A DNA stretch of 64,000 bases from Tridacna crocea (GCA_943736015.1 OX031063.1:20815501-20879500), one strand, 5' to 3'; counted from the first letter of the stretch, positions 14,701 to 24,137 are shown. Translations and numbers: made by a program. The notes: generated from the letters alone by a model not told the origin.

Positions 14701-17700
14701 AAACTTGTGCAAAAATAAAGCCGTATAAATTTGACAGTGAAATACTGGTATATATATACATTTCACACTTGATAATCCGAAGCATTAATAAATATTTCTT
14801 TTTTAAAAGTGATCAAGATCGAAGAGCTTTTTTCAACGAGGTCTTTCGATCAGTTGCTTCCTTTTTGTTTCAGACGGGTTCACTTCTGATGACGTGGTAT
14901 ACCTGTGGAAATACGGAAATGAGCACTCCGTGGAGGTCAACAATGACGTCAGATTGTCCCAGTTTGATTTAATTGCCGTTAAATCCAGTAATGACACCGA
15001 CGTATCTGCACTCGGTATCACATTGTATTCATTTATCCATTAACCCATTACCACAGAATTCCTACTTTCGACGCCCCTGAGAAAGAAGCCTTTAGAAAAC
15101 ATGTAGGAAAAGGAGAAAATGCTGGTAACCAGCAATTTCTCCTTTTCCAACGATGTTTTCTACCCTTCACAAAACAAATTTCAAATTTTCAGTCACCTTT
15201 ATTGTGTCGTCTGCAAATGCTTTCGATTTGGACAAACCTAAAATATTGTCGTTTGGTAATGAGTTAACTCTTATACTGCTGTATAACAAATAGTAAATTA
15301 TCAATTTGATATAAATAACCTGAATATAACTGCTTCAGAGTTATGTTTTTGGGAATGATATGTCCCTATCGGACAGTGTAGATCAAAGATCAGACTGCAC
15401 GTTCTGTGCAGTCTGATCTTAATCTACACTGTCCGCAAAAGGTCAGCGAGTCAGGCCTATATAGCAGCCAAACGGTTAACTATTCAAATATTCACGTATG
15501 GACTCCCAGATATGAGCCTTGCCCTGGAAAATATGTATTAGTGCTTCCACGTTATGTATCATACTAAGCAAGTCGTTATCTAATTCTGAAATTATAAAAA
15601 CCCATTTTCTCTAACAGCCGACTGAATCTAGAGGTAAAATGGTCCTTTGATACTCCACAAATTGACCAATAGCAAAAAATATGGACCCAGGTCAGCCAGT
15701 GCGGCTTGCGCAGCCTGATCTGAGTCAACATGAATAGCAGGCCGCCATTCTGTTACTTCTATGGGTAAGTTTGCTGTAAGTTAAATGCGGTTTGCCTTTT
15801 AATGATTCACAGCGCGTATCCACTCTTAACTGTTTTCCAAACGCCAAAATGTCAGGTTTGTCCAAATTGAATGCATTTGCAGAAGACATAATAAAAGTTA
15901 CTGAAAATTTTAAATTTGTTTTGTGAAGGGTAGAAAACGTTGTTGGAAAAGGAGAAAATGCTGGTTACCAGCATTTTCTCCTTTTCCCACAATGTTTTCT
16001 TAAAGGTGGGTACTTTGAATTTTCACATCACACCAAATCAAAAAATATATATATCACTGAAATTTATATTAAAAATCAATACAAATCATTAATAATTAGA
16101 ATCATAAAATTACCAAAGAAAATTCTTTTTTGATGGTATTCCCTTAAAAGCCTCTTAAGCTATTTTTAGATTTCGCGCCAAAAATTTTAAAAAATGCATT
16201 GTGGGAATCTTATGTGACTGGCATGTGACTAATGACGCTTAAATTCCATTACATAACAAACATGTAATTATTTTTCATAATATCTTCTTCGGACGCTATG
16301 TTTAAGCTTCGTCCGTGTATTTCCAGTATGTAAATGAGCGAGTTGTTCATCTAAAAATAGAACGTGTTTCCCGTCGATGTCGACCTTGGCCGTAGTAAAT
16401 CTCTAATTTCTCGTGTTGTCAGATGGTTTTGGACTACTTCGGTTTTATGAATGACGATTATAAGGCTTTGGGAGTATAAGGATGATTTTTTTGTATTTTT
16501 GTAAAATTTTCGTCCCAAATTCTGAAGGGCCACCTTTAAGGCTTCCATCTCAGAGTCGTTAAAAGTAGTATTTGTGTGGTAATGAGATAAACTGTCTGCA
16601 GCGGCATACTAATGTTAAGTACGGTTTAAAAATTTATGGCTCAGAAAAAGTCAACACATCATCTACCTTACTGCACTGCAAAAACAGAAATTGATATATT
16701 GGCCAAAAAATTGGATAATTCTTTCGAAGCTTTTAACGATGCCATAATGATGAAATACAGTCTGATGACATAAATTCAATTCCTTAGAAGCACTCTGAAG
16801 CACGTGAGATGGTACCATAGCGATTATAATAAAGGCAAACACATTTGTCTAGATTTTTTGAAGACATTAGGTTGGTTAAGTGGGAAACTTTAAGTTAATC
16901 ATGATATCGCTATATCGGAAATTGCTTTCAGTTGAAACTTAGGAATAGAGGAGGGAGAATCAAGGCACATAAGTGAGGAAATTACAATTACTGCAGGTTT
17001 ATGTCATTGAATGTAAATCGCCACGTCCACATCGCTTAAGTATTTTTTTTAAACTTTCCCCGAGATGTCAAGTGTGTGACAGATTTTATAGTCGGTTTAC
17101 TTCCAAAACTTCGTAATTACAACTTGTTACAAGCTGCAGTTACGAGGTTTTGGAAGTAATTAGACGTTATGTATTCCAAACCAGATCAAAGTGCTGATAG
17201 CGCTGTTTTCTGGGCGTACGGGTTTCTATTTAGTCAGTATTTTGTAACAGTCGTTAGGCGAATAGTTTCAGTCAGAGACAGTAACTGTTTTTTACGAAAA
17301 ATAATGCAGATAGATTGGTTACTTCCCCTGATACAGCATGTGAAGGTTCCTTTGGAAGGTAGTGCCGTTACACAAAATTTACCATTTTTTTAACTGCAAA
17401 AAACTAGCCCCACTCCAACCCCAAACGATTACTTGACAGACGGGCTCATATAAAGAGACCATTCAAAATGGTATACTCTCACCCATATTTCTAATTGAGT
17501 GAAATGGACACAGCTGCTGATTCGTTAAACCGTTTGATTTAGCCAATCAGAACTTGTCTTACTTTAGAAGTTAGAAAGGTCTTTAGACGACTGAAAATGC
17601 AGTGTGTATCAGTTACAGAATACATTCAATGTCTATCCAAAGCTAATGGTTACTGCATATAAAATGATAATTTTGCAGGAGGATTCTTAACTACAGCTTG

Positions 17701-20700
17701 TGACAAGCTGTAGTTACAAGGTTTTCGAAGTAACCCGATGATCTCGTTTTTATTCAGAATGGAAACTATTTAAAGAATTGAATAAAGGCAAGCTAAAAGT
17801 TACCAAGACCTGCTCTTTTTCCCCCTGTGTTCATAGATACGCACCTCACGCATCGCGGAGGTGTGAACAAATCGAACTGGTACATATTCCCTTAAAAATT
17901 TCCACTTGGAGAAAAGTTCCACCCAGACACCTCTTGTATTTATACAAGGAGGACTGGACAGTTAGATATTCAATCTTGTTGTGGTTCTACTTCATTTCCT
18001 TGATTGTTGTTGTTTTATTGCATATCTTCCCTATCTTGATGGCTTCATCTCACTAATGCCGATGTTTTCATATTCTAAAATAAACTAATACCATAAGTTA
18101 TCTGAATCATGATAAATGTGTCGCGAGCTTTCTACGGGAATAGTATCCAAATATCAACTCTCCCCATACCGCGGAGCAATAACTTAATTTGATTAATATT
18201 TGCCGGTATTTCATTACTGCGGGAAGTGACTCTAAAACAAAAAGAAGCCTGATATATTTTTAGATAGGACATTCAACTTGAGGTCAATTTTTGTTCAGAC
18301 ATTTCATGTTAGACGTAATACATCATATTTCTCACTGGTCATAAAACAAGACTTTGCTCTAGCTAGAGGAAAAATATTCTATGTTGTGAAATCTTTTTTT
18401 CCGGTTGTATGAGTAGTATGGTTTAACCCATTACCACACAGTCCCTACTTTTGATGACCCTGAGAAAGAAGCCTTTAGAAAACATTGCGGGAAAAGGAGA
18501 AAATGCTGGTAACCAGCATTTTCTCCTTTTCCCACAATGTTTTCTACCCTTCACAAAACAAATTTCAAATTTTCAGACACTTTTATTTTGTCGTCTGCAA
18601 ATGCTTTCAATTTGGACAAGTCTAAAATTTTGTCGTTTGGTAAAGAGTTAAGTTTTACAAAACGCTTACAGAAAAAAAAAGAAAAAGTGATGCATGAGCT
18701 GTTAAATCAAAATTGGCATCACTTTATACCGATATTCATAACACATTTTTTTCATAAAACGAGCAAAACTATTAATAGCAAGGGGAACATATTCACTCCT
18801 AAAACTCAACCTTGCCCGTCTCTTTTCAGTACAAAATATGACCTGGCCAGGGTAGGTAGCCAAAAGAAACAAGGAGGGGTTGGGTTCTCAAGTCCCAAAC
18901 GGTTATAGGCATGGGGTTTTTTAGCCGAATGTTTTGAGTTCGAATTTCTCTAGGACTAGTAATAAATTATGTTTAGTTGTGCAAGGTTTCTTTTCACATG
19001 TGAAAACTCGGGAGCGACCGGAAAACTTTCTATCGACAATCAACTTTTTTTACTGTCTTTTCATATCTATTCATGTTTTCACTATTTTTGAGAGGACAAA
19101 ATGTTGGACTTGTCGGCATTGAAACTGTTGGCGGGCGATGAAATAGATATGCCTGGAATGATGGGATTTGTCCTTCAAAATAAAAGTGTGAAAAGGAGAC
19201 GATGCTTGTTACCAGTATTTTCTCCTTTTCCCACATTTTAAAAGGTCTTCTTCATAAACACTGTTAAAACACGATGAAGAGTTAAACCTTAATTCCTGTT
19301 GAATATCCATATCTCACAAGATTTTAAAAGTCGTCTGCTACCAACTTATTCTCGGGATAACAATGGTGTTACTCCTTCAGGCGATTTTCTTGGCTGTGGT
19401 TTGACTCTCCGTCTACGTAGATTAGTAGAAGACTGCATGAAATGAGCAGCCTGGTCTTTGATCTCCTCAGCTTTGCTTTGGCATTCTAAAAAAAAATACA
19501 ACTTTACAATGTCAGTTATTTCCATATTATTTCTCAATTTGAAACGTCTGGTGGTTTAATCGGTGCTGTAAGGTTTAGACCATGACGGGCTCTCCCTAAT
19601 GGGAACGGAATATCTATAAATTCTTGTAACCGCTGATTCGGCGACAATTTATGAATTAGCGACACGCAACCAGGTCTCAGAGGGACAATTATATTAACAC
19701 GATCGTTTAAGACGACATGGGTTTTCGGCTTCTTGGAAGTTTCTTTTACCACTTAACAGCACAATGCAGACTTTTGAAAACATTATGGGAAAAAGAGAAA
19801 CTGCTAGTAACTAGCATTTTCTCCTTTTCCCATAATGTTTCAGGGCCACCTTTCAAATATCCAGAATACTTGACATATATCAGAAAGTGTAGATACATGG
19901 AAATAAATTTTGTTCAAAAGCATCGTTGTAGATTGGAAAATTAACATCTTATCATCTGACATTTTGTACAATTTTGTTTTTATCATTTTGTATGTAGTAA
20001 AACAAAAGGGCCATTCTGTTGCAAAAGGGAGTTTAACCCTTTTGTCAAGCAATTCCTAGTATTTACGACCCTGGAAAAGATGACTTTTGAAAACATTGTG
20101 GGACAAGGAGAAAATGCTGGTAACCAACATTTTCTCCTTTTACCACAATGTTTTCTACCCTTCACAAAACAAATTTCAAATTTTCAATCACTTGTATTTT
20201 GTTGTTTGCAAATGCCTTCGATTTAGACAAACCTAACATTTCGTCGTTTGGTAATGAGTTAAAGTGTCTCAGTAATTTGTTGTACCAAGCAAGTCACCAT
20301 TTAATTATGTATCCATAAAATCTGTTTTGTCTAACAAAAGGCTGAATCTTGAGGTAGAATAGTCCTTCGACATGCAAAGATTTGACCAGAAACAAAAAGT
20401 TTCGATCCAAGTCCGCCTTTTTTGCACCCCCTTTTCCGCAGAGCATAATCCATGTTTTTTGAAAGGTTCAACAAATTATCTTTTTCAAGTATATGTCGGC
20501 CATCAAGGAGATAAAAGCTTGTTGCGGCATACTGATTTTGACAAATATCAAAGATACTCTCCATTTTAGGAAAAAAAGGTTATCATTGAATATTAATCTT
20601 TTCAGGGTCGTTTTCCGTCCTGAAGATTCATATCTATTTTGAGCGCCATCTTGGATTCTTCATCTTACAGACCTATTTACCCTGTAGCATGATCACGTGT

Positions 20701-20776
20701 TTGTCTTGGGTCTCGTTTTGGATCAACAGAGATGCAGCACCAGCAAGAGTCCTCTTAGGTAGCAATCGAGACAAAA

Positions 20777-20825
<49 letters not shown>

Positions 20826-22595
20826 ATATCTTTTATTTCGTCATATATAATTGATATTTGACCTATTAAAAAAGTTTTAGCTCTTCAAATCATTTTCAAT
20901 ATTGTTTTTCTTTTATTGCTGCATCGCTTTAGGTGCGAATTACTGCGTTAGTTGTGAGCTATGTTGGTTAAAATCAAGATCAGACTGTTCACATTGTGCA
21001 TTTGATCTGGAATTCGAGACCGTCCATATTTTTGTAAGAACTTAAAAATGAAAATACCTTTCAATCAGAATGTTCTAAGTTCAATTTAAATTTCCAAAAT
21101 CAGCAATCTGATTGGCTGAGACATCTGCCTGTGAATTTTGAATTATGACAAAACTTTGAAAGGTTGGCTGTTGGGCTGTGTTTCAATCTTTTATTGATAC
21201 ATACGATCGCAGATTTACCCAAAGGTATGGTCTGGCGTAAAAGTTACATTGTTTTTACTCTAATTGTGAAGTCATGTAGTTCGGAAAAATTTGTTTTGAG
21301 ACTTGATGCTCGCTAGCTAACCTAAAGTGCGTTCGCATATTTCCTGCTTTCAAAGTTAAGTGACAGATCGCCCTGCATGATAACTAACTTATTTTCTCAT
21401 CCCCAGGTGTCACAACCATACTGGCATCAGCAGGTATAGGGATGACGGTACGGGAAGGTCTACCTCGGGTGTCCTACGCCACAGCCCTGGACATGTACCT
21501 GAATGTTTGTGTGATCTACGAGATGGCAGCCATGATCGAATATGCCGCTGTTAACTATTTTACGAAAGTTCTCCCGCTTGAGGGCAAGAAAGATGAGGAC
21601 GAAGAAGAAGATCTAAAAGTGATTGTTTGTTTCTTGTAGCTAGGGCTTATTATAGTCACAATATAAACCGATGTGTATAATTATGGTGGAAACATACGAC
21701 ATGCAACACGCAAGAAGAGGCATTCTGGCATTTGCGTAAAGTGTCGTCTTGGATCAGCCTTCTTTCTGTTTTATGTAATTTTATGTTTTGCACAAGTCTA
21801 CTGTGGAACAAAATCTCATGTAGTCGTAAACTGCCGTCTCGGAATAGCTTGCGCGGACTGCGCAGGCTGATCCGAGACAACACTTTACGCAAATGTCCGA
21901 ATACCCCTTTGCCACACACAGATATCGTTACCATGATCTGCAAAATAGTCTTTGTGCGGATACAAGATACGATATGTTGTGTCTTTCCAAGCATTGCCAT
22001 TGCTTTACATTAGAGACATACATTTGCTTCGGTTCCAGTTGAAGATGAACAAAAAAACTGGTGTGCAATTATGTACATTTGTATTAAAATGCAAAAATAA
22101 TTAAGTAAATATTTTGTTGTATAAATGCCTCCTTCATCAGAAGTTATAGCCTGGGAGTGTTAAGTAAAAGATTTATTTGCATATATATTCTAAAAAAAAG
22201 GGCAAATGTAGCAAATTGAAAGTCATGTCATATCGGAGATATTTTTCATGTAAAATAATCTGGTTTCTTTTCAGAAAGAGCTGACGAACGGTAGAACGGC
22301 CCTTTCGAACGATGAAGAAGGCATAAATTTATTTAATCATCCGACCTCACAAATTTACTTTAGACAAACGACCATGTCAAACAGGAGGAAAGAGTCGACC
22401 TGTAACAGAATGTTTCGTCTATTCCTACGGTGTCTTACCGGAAATGTCAACTATCGATCGAACATCCGGAATATGGGTAACCCAGAAACCGGAAATAGTG
22501 TTAGTGATATAGACATCTGGTGCCGTTATGTGTTTCCGCTAACATTTATTTTGTTTAATGTGTTTTATTGGTTATGGTACATGGTCCACAAATGA
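2034..22595 (+). CDS. GABA-A receptor alpha/GRD-like Cys-loop chloride channel subunit (5'-partial, six exons)
   Basis: This is a pentameric ligand-gated ion channel subunit of the plasma membrane, expected to pass chloride when a transmitter (probably GABA) binds. Exons 2034-2257, 10808-10890, 14874-15014, 20606-20758, 21407-21618 and 22275-22595 join in frame (1134 nt, 377 residues plus stop). Visible in order: loop D FRQRWTDERL; loop A IWKPNTYFLNG; the 13-residue Cys-loop from CPMKL to YPMDRPVC; TM1 around LQTYLPCSMITCLSW; the PAR anion-selectivity signature before TM2; TM3 around YATALDMY to EYAAVNYF; an acidic and then basic cytoplasmic loop; TM4 ending VFYWLWYMVHK. The YATA..D and VNYFTK stretches resemble GABA-A alpha/GRD subunits more than glycine or glutamate receptors. 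The signal peptide and first exons are not found and may lie before the window. Ligand identity is inference. Confidence 0.9.
3861..3922. repeat. (CT)n microsatellite
   Basis: About 31 uninterrupted CT units. The Leu-Ser reading frame across it is an artefact. Confidence 0.98.
4335..4517. mobile_element. Family L foldback element
   Basis: Outer arms gagggagtgatggtattctc and mirror; central perfect palindrome ttagaatcgtctcgatgaga with its mirror. Confidence 0.88.
4967..5105. mobile_element. Family C single-hairpin repeat
   Basis: Hairpin gcctgcgcggactgcg with flanks caggtcagcc and mirror; outer parts include ctgaggtaaaatggtcctt. Confidence 0.85.
5719..5798. repeat. (GT)n followed by long poly-G tract
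   Basis: Some ten GT units run directly into more than 40 G residues broken by a single CA and by AAGA. The run could form a G-quadruplex on the + strand. Exact length is unreliable in any assembly. Confidence 0.95.
5914..5984. repeat. Family E foldback
   Basis: cgtaactacagcttgtg with mirror; ends ggtttacttc and gaagttaacc. Two partial copies of its left flank lie at 5803-5880. Confidence 0.88.
6936..6978. repeat. Hairpin related to family C core
   Basis: gtcaaccctggtcagcctgc with its mirror. Confidence 0.82.
7797..7843. repeat. Perfect 20-bp inverted repeat
   Basis: cgccatcttattggctgag and mirror with a short gacgttctac loop; CAAT-box-like motifs on both strands. Confidence 0.85.
7933..8156. 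mobile_element. Family A TTAA foldback MITE
   Basis: Central hairpin ggagaaaatgctggttacc with its mirror, flanked by gacgacaaaat and ctcggggtcgt arms; right end gttaa. Confidence 0.85.
8497..8669. mobile_element. Family M foldback with internal ATGACCC repeats
   Basis: Terminal inverted repeats ggtgtaatgcagagaaatga and its mirror enclose four related blocks of the type atgacccgggtcat plus ctacgtagagaaatgac. Confidence 0.9.
8868..8955. repeat. Imperfect hairpin
   Basis: tatttgccg..aaaggaaaggt..cgaaaataa..gtgcc pairs with ggcac..ttattttcg..acctttccctttt..ggcaaatatt. Confidence 0.8.
9136..9408 (+). repeat. tRNA-derived SINE with (AACC)n tail
   Basis: It starts gcccgggtggctcggtagtg (A-box-like), has a B-box-like gtgagtttcatacccg, a body containing gtggcgttaaacccc, and ends in a four-fold aacc repeat. 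Confidence 0.82.
9725..9796. mobile_element. Family C fragment
   Basis: Imperfect caggtcagcctgcgctgtc hairpin. Confidence 0.65.
9931..10193. mobile_element. Family B two-hairpin foldback MITE
   Basis: Ends ggcttgcaacatgcg and cgcttgttgcaggcc; two hairpins with stem core gcctgcgcagtccgcg, joined by a spacer containing gtagacttgcgcaaaacaga. Confidence 0.9.
10484..10712. mobile_element. Family A TTAA foldback MITE
   Basis: Ends TTAA...tttacc and gtaaag...TTAA with the central hairpin at 10607-10640. It lies 95 bp before receptor exon b. Confidence 0.88.
10808..10890 (+). CDS. GABA-A-like receptor exon b: Cys-loop
   Basis: This 83-nt exon lies between atctag and the strong donor gtaagt. In frame with exon a it reads LTIKASCPMKLNTYPMDRP followed by VCPLVLGS. 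The two cysteines are separated by 13 residues, the defining signature of the Cys-loop family, and the central YPMD matches GABA-A/Gly receptors. It is too short to stand out as an open reading frame. A family A transposon ends about 95 bp upstream. Confidence 0.9.
11014..11393. mobile_element. Family H TTAA element
   Basis: TTAAggtaagacctgtgtaa at left, ggtcgtacctTTAA-type right end; inverted relative to 40502-40887 and alike along its length. Confidence 0.88.
11481..11526. repeat. Family D hairpin core
   Basis: Stem gatcagacttcacg and mirror. Confidence 0.75.
11533..11610. repeat. Family E foldback
   Basis: cgtcggtttacttcg ... gaagtaaacggacg. Confidence 0.9.
12885..12968. repeat. Family F left arm
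   Basis: ccttagtcaccaaccattct followed by the usual internal blocks; the right arm is absent. Confidence 0.75.
13483..13713. mobile_element. Family A TTAA foldback MITE
   Basis: TTAA at both ends, right terminus ggtaaagggTTAA, central hairpin intact. Confidence 0.9.
14874..15014 (+). CDS. GABA-A-like receptor exon c: beta-sheet core to loop C
   Basis: The acceptor tttgtttcag and donor CTCG|gtatca bound 141 nt reading YGFTSDDVVYLWKYG then LSQFDLIAVKSSNDTDVSAL, with the first Tyr completed across the intron. This matches the segment after the Cys-loop in GABA-A subunits (SYxYTxxxVxYxW ... FDL). NDT is a potential N-glycosylation site. Loop C has Phe where alpha subunits usually have Tyr. Confidence 0.88.
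15040..15267. mobile_element. Family A TTAA foldback MITE
   Basis: Left TTAAcccattacca, right tggtaatgagTTAA, central hairpin with small differences. It lies 26 bp after the donor of receptor exon c. Confidence 0.92.
15371..15434. repeat. Family D hairpin, near-consensus
   Basis: ggacagtgtagatcaaagat stem with almost perfect mirror, followed by gcaaaaggtcagcgagtc. Confidence 0.9.
15634..15735. mobile_element. Family C fragment
   Basis: ctagaggtaaaatggtcctt arm and decayed hairpin with ggacccaggtcagcc. Confidence 0.75.
15826..16590. mobile_element. Family A MITE split by a family I insertion
   Basis: Left half 15826-16000 and right half 16540-16590 (ggcttccatctcagagtcgt ... gtggtaatgag) together make one element; family I fills 16000-16539. 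The right terminus is eroded to gataa. Confidence 0.85.
16000..16539. mobile_element. Family I TTAA element nested in a family A MITE
   Basis: It is bounded by TTAA at 16000-16003 and 16536-16539, with inverted ends AGGTGG and CCACCT. Part of it (about 16030-16290) recurs inverted at 63690-64000. It encodes no recognisable transposase; the 65-codon frame at 16351-16548 is not protein-like. Confidence 0.82.
17092..17166. repeat. Family E foldback
   Basis: cggtttacttccaaaac with a slightly diverged mirror. Confidence 0.85.
17689..17740. repeat. Family E fragment
   Basis: Left arm truncated; loop and right arm kept. Confidence 0.8.
18423..18651. mobile_element. Family A TTAA foldback MITE, near-consensus
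   Basis: Left TTAAcccattaccac, right ggtaaagagTTAA, long perfect central palindrome at 18485-18541. Confidence 0.94.
19088..19285. mobile_element. Family A MITE, degenerate
   Basis: Recognisable by ggacaaaatgttggacttgt, aaggagacgatgcttgttac and tttctccttttcccac; termini eroded. Confidence 0.65.
19346..19495 (-). CDS. Orphan coding segment, possible 3'-terminal exon, unrecognised
   Basis: A long T-tract and tttttag acceptor precede 150 nt reading CQSKAEEIKDQAAHFMQSS, TNLRRRRVKPQPRKSPEG, VTPLLSRE and stop. The composition (amphipathic helix, then a basic Pro-rich tail) looks protein-like. It lies on the opposite strand inside a GABA-receptor intron. No complete gene could be built around it; it may be a decayed retrocopy or a nested gene fragment. 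Confidence 0.3.
   Translation of the reverse strand, partial: FFLECQSKAEEIKDQAAHFMQSSTNLRRRRVKPQPRKSPEGVTPLLSRE
19534..19752 (-). CDS. Orphan coding segment upstream of the previous one, unrecognised
   Basis: The open segment reads VKETSKKPKTHVVLNDRVN, IIVPLRPGCVSLIHKLSP, NQRLQEFIDIPFPLGRARH, GLNLTAPIKPPDVSN, stop. The codon and residue make-up suggest real coding history. No donor joins it convincingly to 19495, and no upstream exon was found because a family A fragment starts at 19765. Confidence 0.28.
   Translation of the reverse strand: MVKETSKKPKTHVVLNDRVNIIVPLRPGCVSLIHKLSPNQRLQEFIDIPFPLGRARHGLNLTAPIKPPDVSN
19765..19845. mobile_element. Family A central hairpin fragment
   Basis: Only the aaaacattatgggaaaaaga stem, loop and mirror arm remain. 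Confidence 0.8.
20033..20262. mobile_element. Family A TTAA foldback MITE
   Basis: TTAA ends with the usual arms; it ends about 340 bp before receptor exon d. Confidence 0.9.
20606..20758 (+). CDS. GABA-A-like receptor exon d: TM1 and start of TM2
   Basis: The acceptor atcttttcag precedes GG TCG; the donor is TTAG|gtagca. The 50 codons read SFSVLKIHIYFERHLGFF, then TM1 ILQTYLPCSMITCLSWVSFW, then INRDAAPARVLLG. PAR at -2' to 0' of TM2 is the signature of anion-selective members. The phase joins exon c (G|GG) and exon e (G|GT). Confidence 0.92.
20779..20822. repeat. (TC)n microsatellite
   Basis: About 22 TC units starting 21 bp after the donor of receptor exon d, so it could act on splicing of this intron as a pyrimidine tract. 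Confidence 0.97.
21407..21618 (+). CDS. GABA-A-like receptor exon e: TM2-TM3
   Basis: The acceptor tcatccccag begins the exon inside TM2. It reads VTTILASAGIGMTVREGLP, then RVSYATALDMYLNVCVIYE, then MAAMIEYAAVNYFTK and an acidic KKDEDEEEDLK tail that opens the cytoplasmic loop. The donor is either AAA|gtgatt at 21618 or ATT|gtttgt at 21624; both keep phase 0 and neither is strong. Upper TM2 (10'-15') reads ASAGIG, where family members normally have a Thr-rich TMTT-type stretch. Confidence 0.88.
21700..21910. mobile_element. Family B MITE, first hairpin deleted
   Basis: It lacks most of the first hairpin; the second hairpin and spacer (cacaagtctactgtgg) are kept. It lies in the last intron of the GABA receptor. 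Confidence 0.85.
22275..22595 (+). CDS. GABA-A-like receptor exon f: cytoplasmic loop, TM4 and stop
   Basis: The acceptor tttcttttcag begins KELTNGRTALSNDEEG. A basic loop with SNRRKES and NRMFRLFLRC follows, then VSDIDIWCRYVFPLTF and TM4 ILFNVFYWLWYMVHK, ending TGA at 22593. V-S-D-I-D-x-W-x-R-Y-x-F-P before TM4 is diagnostic of the Cys-loop anion channels. The TM3-TM4 loop is of normal modest length. Confidence 0.92.
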   Translation, partial: KELTNGRTALSNDEEGINLFNHPTSQIYFRQTTMSNRRKESTCNRMFRLFLRCLTGNVNYRSNIRNMGNPETGNSVSDIDIWCRYVFPLTFILFNVFYWLWYMVHK

Positions 22596-22844
22596 TAGAG
22601 GTTGTATCGTTTTTAAAACAGTAATTATATAATCGCTGTTTTGAAATGTCGGTGTGCAGGTATGTTGATGCGACGCTTTGGGCCCCTTTCGGCAAGGTTC
22701 TCCGTCTTCAGCTCTATTCTTTCTAACGTCTTTTACCCAGTTTGCATCATACAAGTTTTTGAGGCGTTTTGACATCATCATTGTTCCCATAGCATTTGTC
22801 ATGTGACATATCAATCTACAAACGATGTGTATTTAAATGTAGGA

Positions 22845-23035
22845 CTCGTATCTTAGAGGCCCAGGGTTCAAGATTCACTGGAAGTGCTTGGTTTTTCGTG
22901 GGAATGTACTTACGAACCCTAGCTTAGTACTGGGGAAACCCAAAACATACATGAATATGTGATCTGTCGCCGTGATATGACTGAAATAGTGTTGTTCAAA
23001 AGTGGCGTAAAATAACATTCAATTCAATATTCTAC
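22845..23035 (+). repeat. SINE related to 9136-9408, diverged
   Basis: B-box-like cccagggttcaagattc, tail blocks gccgtgatatgactgaaata and aaaagtggcgtaaaataac. A further tail-only relative is at 25370-25500. Confidence 0.7.
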
Positions 23036-23570
23036 AAAACAGAATCAATAACAACACATGTAATTGCATTCTTTTAACCTTCAAATTCTCCTGAACATCT
23101 CGCAAAGTAAACTCCTGTCTACTATTTCAGTTATCAATTAATGAAATACAGTGAAAGAGCAACCAACCCGGTGAACCCTTTTCCCCAAAACTGATATCGG
23201 AATGCCAGCCCTAGCGTAAGCACTTGTACAAAAATCATACAAAAATACTTTTCAACTTACAAACATCTGCTCAATTTAATGAATGATGAACTGTAAAATT
23301 CCGCCTATAGATCTATATAGACTCAAGGCTTCGTCCTAGTAAATTACTTTCTGACCATTGTGACAAACTTGCAAGTTCGTCCACGATAATATTTAGACAA
23401 TCATTTTGACAAACATCTTTTAGTTTAGTCCTGAAATTGTGGTCTCTAGGGTTTGCACAGGTTTTTTCTAAGACTGTTTCCTGCGACATACTGTTGGATC
23501 TATGGTTACCCACTTTAAGTCTCAACCGAGATATCTTCGGACAAACATTCTGATTAATTGTTATAATTGG

Positions 23571-23830
23571 CTTGCAGCATGCGAAAAGGGGCTTTCGGAC
23601 ATTTTCGTAAAGTGTCGTCTCGGATCAGGCTACGCAGTCTGCGCAGGCTAATCCGAAAGGACGCTTTCCGTGTCTATGTAATGTTCTGTTTTGCGCAAGT
23701 CTACTGTAGCACAAAATCTAATGTTGTCGTAAAGTGCCGTCTCGGATTAGCCTGCGCGGACTGCGCAGGCTGATCCGAGACGACACTTTACGCAAATGTC
23801 CCAATGCCCCTTTTCGTGTGTTGCAAGCCA
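23571..23830. mobile_element. Family B two-hairpin MITE
   Basis: Terminal ggcttgcagcatgcgaaaag and its mirror, both hairpins present. Confidence 0.92.
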
Positions 23831-24137
23831 TTTATTATGTATTTGGTATTTGTCTGATAATTTCTGCCTGAATTTTGTACAAACTTTGATTTCTTTATGA
23901 ATGTAGTACTACATCATAACAGAACATATTTTCTTTTACATATCGAAACTTTACATTTGTATTAAAGCCCTTATGTGATCGATAAAATGAGAACAGTTCA
24001 ATCCTTGAAAATACCAGTAGTAAGGAGTTTCATTTCATTCTCCTTGTAACAGAACTTATAGCCATGCTTTTGTAAAAAGGGGCTTAATGCATCGTCCCAA
24101 TCAAGTCATCACATAATTATGGATCCGTTATGGCCAC

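Larger units (their letters stand above)
10891..14873 (+). other. GABA-receptor intron with H, D, E, F and A repeats
   Basis: It contains family H (11014-11393), D core (11481-11526), E (11533-11610), degenerate A (12012-12121), short CT runs at 12283-12315, a C-tract near 12617, an F arm (12885-12968) and A (13483-13713). 13714-14873 shows only a decayed D arm near 13800-13880. Confidence 0.65.
15015..20605 (+). other. GABA-receptor intron, 5.6 kb, with nested transposons and orphan - strand coding segments
   Basis: Family A copies at 15040-15267, 15826-16590 (split by family I), 18423-18651, 19088-19285 and 20033-20262, a hairpin fragment 19765-19845, D (15371-15434), C (15634-15735), E (17092-17166 and 17689-17740). 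The segment 17741-18420 shows no feature I can support. Confidence 0.65.

Noticed and set aside
16351..16548. Possible transposase remnant in family I
   Set aside because: The short frame has no catalytic motif and is not kept intact in the second copy region I can see.
17778..18056. 92-codon + strand frame with a hydrophobic end as a missing receptor exon
   Set aside because: The receptor chain is complete without it (phase of exon c joins exon d), and it lacks receptor motifs.
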